From JABHIE01 sp964584805 (GTDB taxonomy: Bacteria; Planctomycetota; UBA1135), in the NCBI GenBank assembly GCA_964584805.1, contig CAZPAY010000003.1, positions 1 to 64,000 on the forward strand: a DNA stretch of 64,000 bases, in the 5' to 3' direction. Positions 61,993 to 64,000 of the stretch are shown piece after piece. Below the pieces are notes generated by a model. That model was not told where the DNA came from and made no database searches. It saw nothing but the letters and a program-made list of their open reading frames with translations. The position numbers were made by a program, and so were the translations under genes. Numbering within the stretch: position 1 is the first letter of the stretch; every line of letters begins with the position of its first letter.

Positions 61993-62355
61993 ATGCGACA
62001 AGTTCTCTTACTCGGGCTCCTCCTGCCCTTACTCGGATGCGGCGTGCTTCAACAAGAGCACCACCCTACTCTGGAATGGCTAGACGAGCGTTTACCTGAG
62101 CCTGACTCTTCTGTTGGCTCAGTGGCTTTGGGCGTGGCCGTATTGCCCATTGCCGTTCCTGCCGGCATCATTGATACTTTTCTTGCCAACCCGTTTTTAG
62201 TGGCCCCCGATGCCTGGGATAGCACTCACGACCTTGTCTGGAAAGACCCTCAAGGAACGCTGTTTTATCAATCCGCCCTCTTCTTGCCCAAGATCGCATT
62301 TACGCCAATCGTGTTTGCATTCACTTGGTCCACTCACATCATGCTTGGCGAATGA
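61993..62355 (+). CDS. Putative lipoprotein, paralogue of the next gene
   Basis: A 120-residue protein with a lipoprotein signal (MRQVLLLGLLLPLLGC, lipobox LLGC). The mature part has hydrophobic segments (VALGVAVLPIAVPAGIIDTFL) and shares its layout with the following protein: a PxAxPxGxxD motif, a DAWDxxxDLxW segment and a final LFLPKIAFTPIVF. The family is unknown to me. Its stop overlaps the next start as ATGA. Confidence 0.65.
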   Translation: MRQVLLLGLLLPLLGCGVLQQEHHPTLEWLDERLPEPDSSVGSVALGVAVLPIAVPAGIIDTFLANPFLVAPDAWDSTHDLVWKDPQGTLFYQSALFLPKIAFTPIVFAFTWSTHIMLGE

Positions 62356-62822
62356 AACATCTCTCACTCATTATGGTCGCGCTCGTATTGGGCAGCCTCA
62401 ACTCATGCGCCTTCACCAATCCCAAGAATACGCCGCTCGTCACGGGCGTAGATAAAGCGCTAGGCGGTGAGGATAAAGATGGATGGCTTTCGATTGCCGC
62501 TATCCCTTTGGCTCTGCCTCTTGGACTTGTCGATGTCACCATAGTGCACCCCGTGCAAGTCGTTGACGATGCAGCGCAAGACACCTGGGATTTACTATGG
62601 GAACACAATGTGCAAGGGGCAGCGATGCGATCATTCCTTTTTTTCCCGCGCGTTACACTAACTCCAATCATCTTTACAGGCGATTGGGTCGGGCGTGCAC
62701 TGTTTGATATTCCTCCGCATGGTGAAGAACATATCGAAGAGAAAGCACCCCTCACGCCGAATGAGCGTAAACGAATTCAATCTGAAATCGAGCGGCTACA
62801 AAAGCAACTCGCAGATGGTTAG
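62352..62822 (+). CDS. Putative lipoprotein, paralogue of the previous gene
   Basis: A 156-residue protein starting at ATG 62352, overlapping the previous stop by 4 nt; an in-frame upstream ATG (62325) would disturb the lipoprotein signal. The signal MKHLSLIMVALVLGSLNSC has lipobox NSC-type LNSC. The IAAIPLALPLGLVDV, DAAQDTWDLLWE and LFFPRVTLTPIIF segments parallel the first protein, indicating tandem duplication. A charged helix with Glu/Lys/Gln ends it. Confidence 0.65.
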   Translation: MKHLSLIMVALVLGSLNSCAFTNPKNTPLVTGVDKALGGEDKDGWLSIAAIPLALPLGLVDVTIVHPVQVVDDAAQDTWDLLWEHNVQGAAMRSFLFFPRVTLTPIIFTGDWVGRALFDIPPHGEEHIEEKAPLTPNERKRIQSEIERLQKQLADG

Positions 62823-62837
62823 CGCAGGGCGATCGCT

Positions 62838-64000
62838 TTACCCGCCGATCAGATGGCTTGCTTTCTGTCTTTCGTCACTTGCTTGATCCTTGGCGGCGAC
62901 ATCAGCAAGTTGTTGGTACAAATCGGCCATTGCGCTCGACCCAATTCCTCGGAATAGCTTTGCCATACCTGCGTAGTCACGCACACGACGCACCAGCCGA
63001 CGGCCAAAAGACAAGCGCGAGCCGGATGGATCTCGTGGGTTTAATGTGCTCAGTAATCGCACATCGCGCAAAATAGCACCAATCTTTTCGGGGCCTTTAT
63101 AAACCACGCGCAAGTTACCCATGGAGTCGAGCAACAAACTCGTCGGCAAAGGGGCTCCGTTATAGCGGCCGACAATTTCACCGAGAAGGATCTCAAGTGA
63201 ATTCATGAAAGCGTCATCGGCGTATCCCGCATTTTTATCTAACCCGAAATGCGCGACAATTTTTTTCGCTTGTTCGTGCTTGTCAAATGAATCGGTGCAA
63301 AGAGTGATGATGCGCAAACCTAGCTTGTCAATTTTTTCCTTGCGATCCTGAAAACCCTCAAACTCATTTAAACAAGAAGCGCAGGTCGTCCCCCAGAGAT
63401 TAATGAGTGTGGGCGCACCAGCGACATCGTCGACTCGGCGTTTCTTATTTTCAAACGAAGGGATGCCAAGGGGCGCAAGAGGGATGGCCTCTGTCAAGAC
63501 GATACGCGAAACCATACGGCCTGCATCTGACTTGACGCCTGTCGGAGCAGAAGCCAACTCAACATGTGTTTGTGGCTCGATACTCACGGCAACGCCCGCG
63601 CCCTGAACAAGAGAGTAGCGATTGTTCATACGGCAACCCGTAAATGATTCGGACTCGCCGCTGGGCCAGCGTACAACGACACTTTCGATTGCACTTTCTT
63701 TCCCCAAACTAAAGAGCATGGTCTTCGATGACTGAGAGAGAAAACTCTCTCCAGCGTAAACCGTGCGGGTAAAGATTTTGCCGCTAGCGGTGCTAAGCGT
63801 TACGCGCGCGCCGATGGCATCGCGGTTGGCGCTAACCCCCTGCATGCGCAGTTTTAACCAATGCGTATCAGGGCCGTTTCCGCGCATCAAACGGATACGC
63901 GGTGCAGTGCGAAAGCGAAGTAAGACATCGGCGTGGCCATCGTCATCCCAATCGATGTCGGCCACAGATCGGCCATCGCCCTTGAAAGCGGCATCCGTAC
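62838..64000 (-). CDS. FG-GAP/ASPIC-UnbV protein with thioredoxin-like domain, 5' part missing
   Basis: The reverse frame is open to the right edge, so the N-terminus lies beyond the window; 387 codons are seen. The first residues (FKGDGRSVADIDWDDDGHADVL) are the end of an FG-GAP propeller (split: FKGDGRSVADIDW). An ASPIC/UnbV domain follows: WLKLRMQGVSANRDAIGARV, GESFLSQSSKTMLFSLG and VVVRWPSGESE. A thioredoxin-like TlpA/ResA domain then has the redox pair WGTTCASCLNEF (CASC) and a PLPTSLLLDSMGNL segment with the cis-Pro. Such proteins are exported and often fused this way in Planctomycetota and Acidobacteria. The CASC suggests disulfide exchange in the periplasm. Confidence 0.8.
   Translation of the reverse strand, partial: TDAAFKGDGRSVADIDWDDDGHADVLLRFRTAPRIRLMRGNGPDTHWLKLRMQGVSANRDAIGARVTLSTASGKIFTRTVYAGESFLSQSSKTMLFSLGKESAIESVVVRWPSGESESFTGCRMNNRYSLVQGAGVAVSIEPQTHVELASAPTGVKSDAGRMVSRIVLTEAIPLAPLGIPSFENKKRRVDDVAGAPTLINLWGTTCASCLNEFEGFQDRKEKIDKLGLRIITLCTDSFDKHEQAKKIVAHFGLDKNAGYADDAFMNSLEILLGEIVGRYNGAPLPTSLLLDSMGNLRVVYKGPEKIGAILRDVRLLSTLNPRDPSGSRLSFGRRLVRRVRDYAGMAKLFRGIGSSAMADLYQQLADVAAKDQASDERQKASHLIGG

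Overview
The window looks like a chromosomal segment of a diderm (Gram-negative-type) bacterium with roughly balanced GC. Outer-membrane features are a FadL-like porin at the left edge, LptB, a family 9 heptosyltransferase-like enzyme, a TonB-dependent receptor, many lipoproteins and a TPR/beta-barrel protein. The mix of FG-GAP/VCBS proteins, an ASPIC/UnbV-thioredoxin fusion, a signal peptidase I with a large insert and many short-spaced housekeeping genes resembles Planctomycetota or a relative; this is inference, since there is no rRNA to place it. UGA is an ordinary stop in this genome (for example rph), which makes one in-frame UGA stand out. I see no CRISPR array, insertion sequence or prophage block.

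Layout. 1-8046: a partial FadL-like gene, two related exported peptidase-like proteins, an alkaline-phosphatase-superfamily enzyme, glycerol kinase, an exported thioredoxin-like protein with an in-frame UGA right after its signal peptide, and a metzincin protease whose signal peptide lies in another frame. 8083-10359: a strong terminator, tRNA-Pro(GGG) and a lipoprotein-like glycoside hydrolase. 10356-11694: a PTPS/QueD-like and a PyrK-like gene. 11721-20237: a tightly packed housekeeping run (Nudix, HD, argS, apt, FliA/WhiG-type sigma factor, birA, rph, rdgB, lepA). 20372-25682: three small exported proteins, lepB, lptB and etfBA. 25684-29404: a leftward four-gene cluster (Gfo/Idh oxidoreductase, radical SAM, methyltransferase, WaaP-like kinase). 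29425-32324: heptosyltransferase, cardiolipin synthase and an EEP phosphohydrolase, the last two as in the clsB-ybhP arrangement. 32321-37892: ligA and small neighbours, a DUF669-like gene, an AGCS symporter with a small membrane partner, and an Hpt protein.

37913-53664: a DegT aminotransferase, a TonB receptor, a SurA-like lipoprotein, a second metalloprotease, several exported unknowns, an FG-GAP protein, a UvrD/Rep helicase, an M3 oligopeptidase, and a single-ORF fusion of an alpha/beta-hydrolase with a GIY-YIG nuclease domain. 53781-61954: an exopolysaccharide locus with a TPR plus outer-membrane barrel protein, a BcsA-like synthase carrying two PilZ domains and a C-terminal TPR region, and a GH5 hydrolase; no BcsB is seen. 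61993-64000: a tandem pair of related lipoproteins and a partial FG-GAP/ASPIC-UnbV/thioredoxin protein.

The strongest candidate for something new is the thioredoxin-like gene at 4257-5228. Its UGA codon 26 is followed at 21 nt by a hairpin with a GGUC loop, the layout of a bacterial selenocysteine insertion element. Next come the hydrolase/GIY-YIG fusion, the tandem-PilZ/TPR polysaccharide synthase locus, and the radical-SAM sugar or envelope modification cluster.
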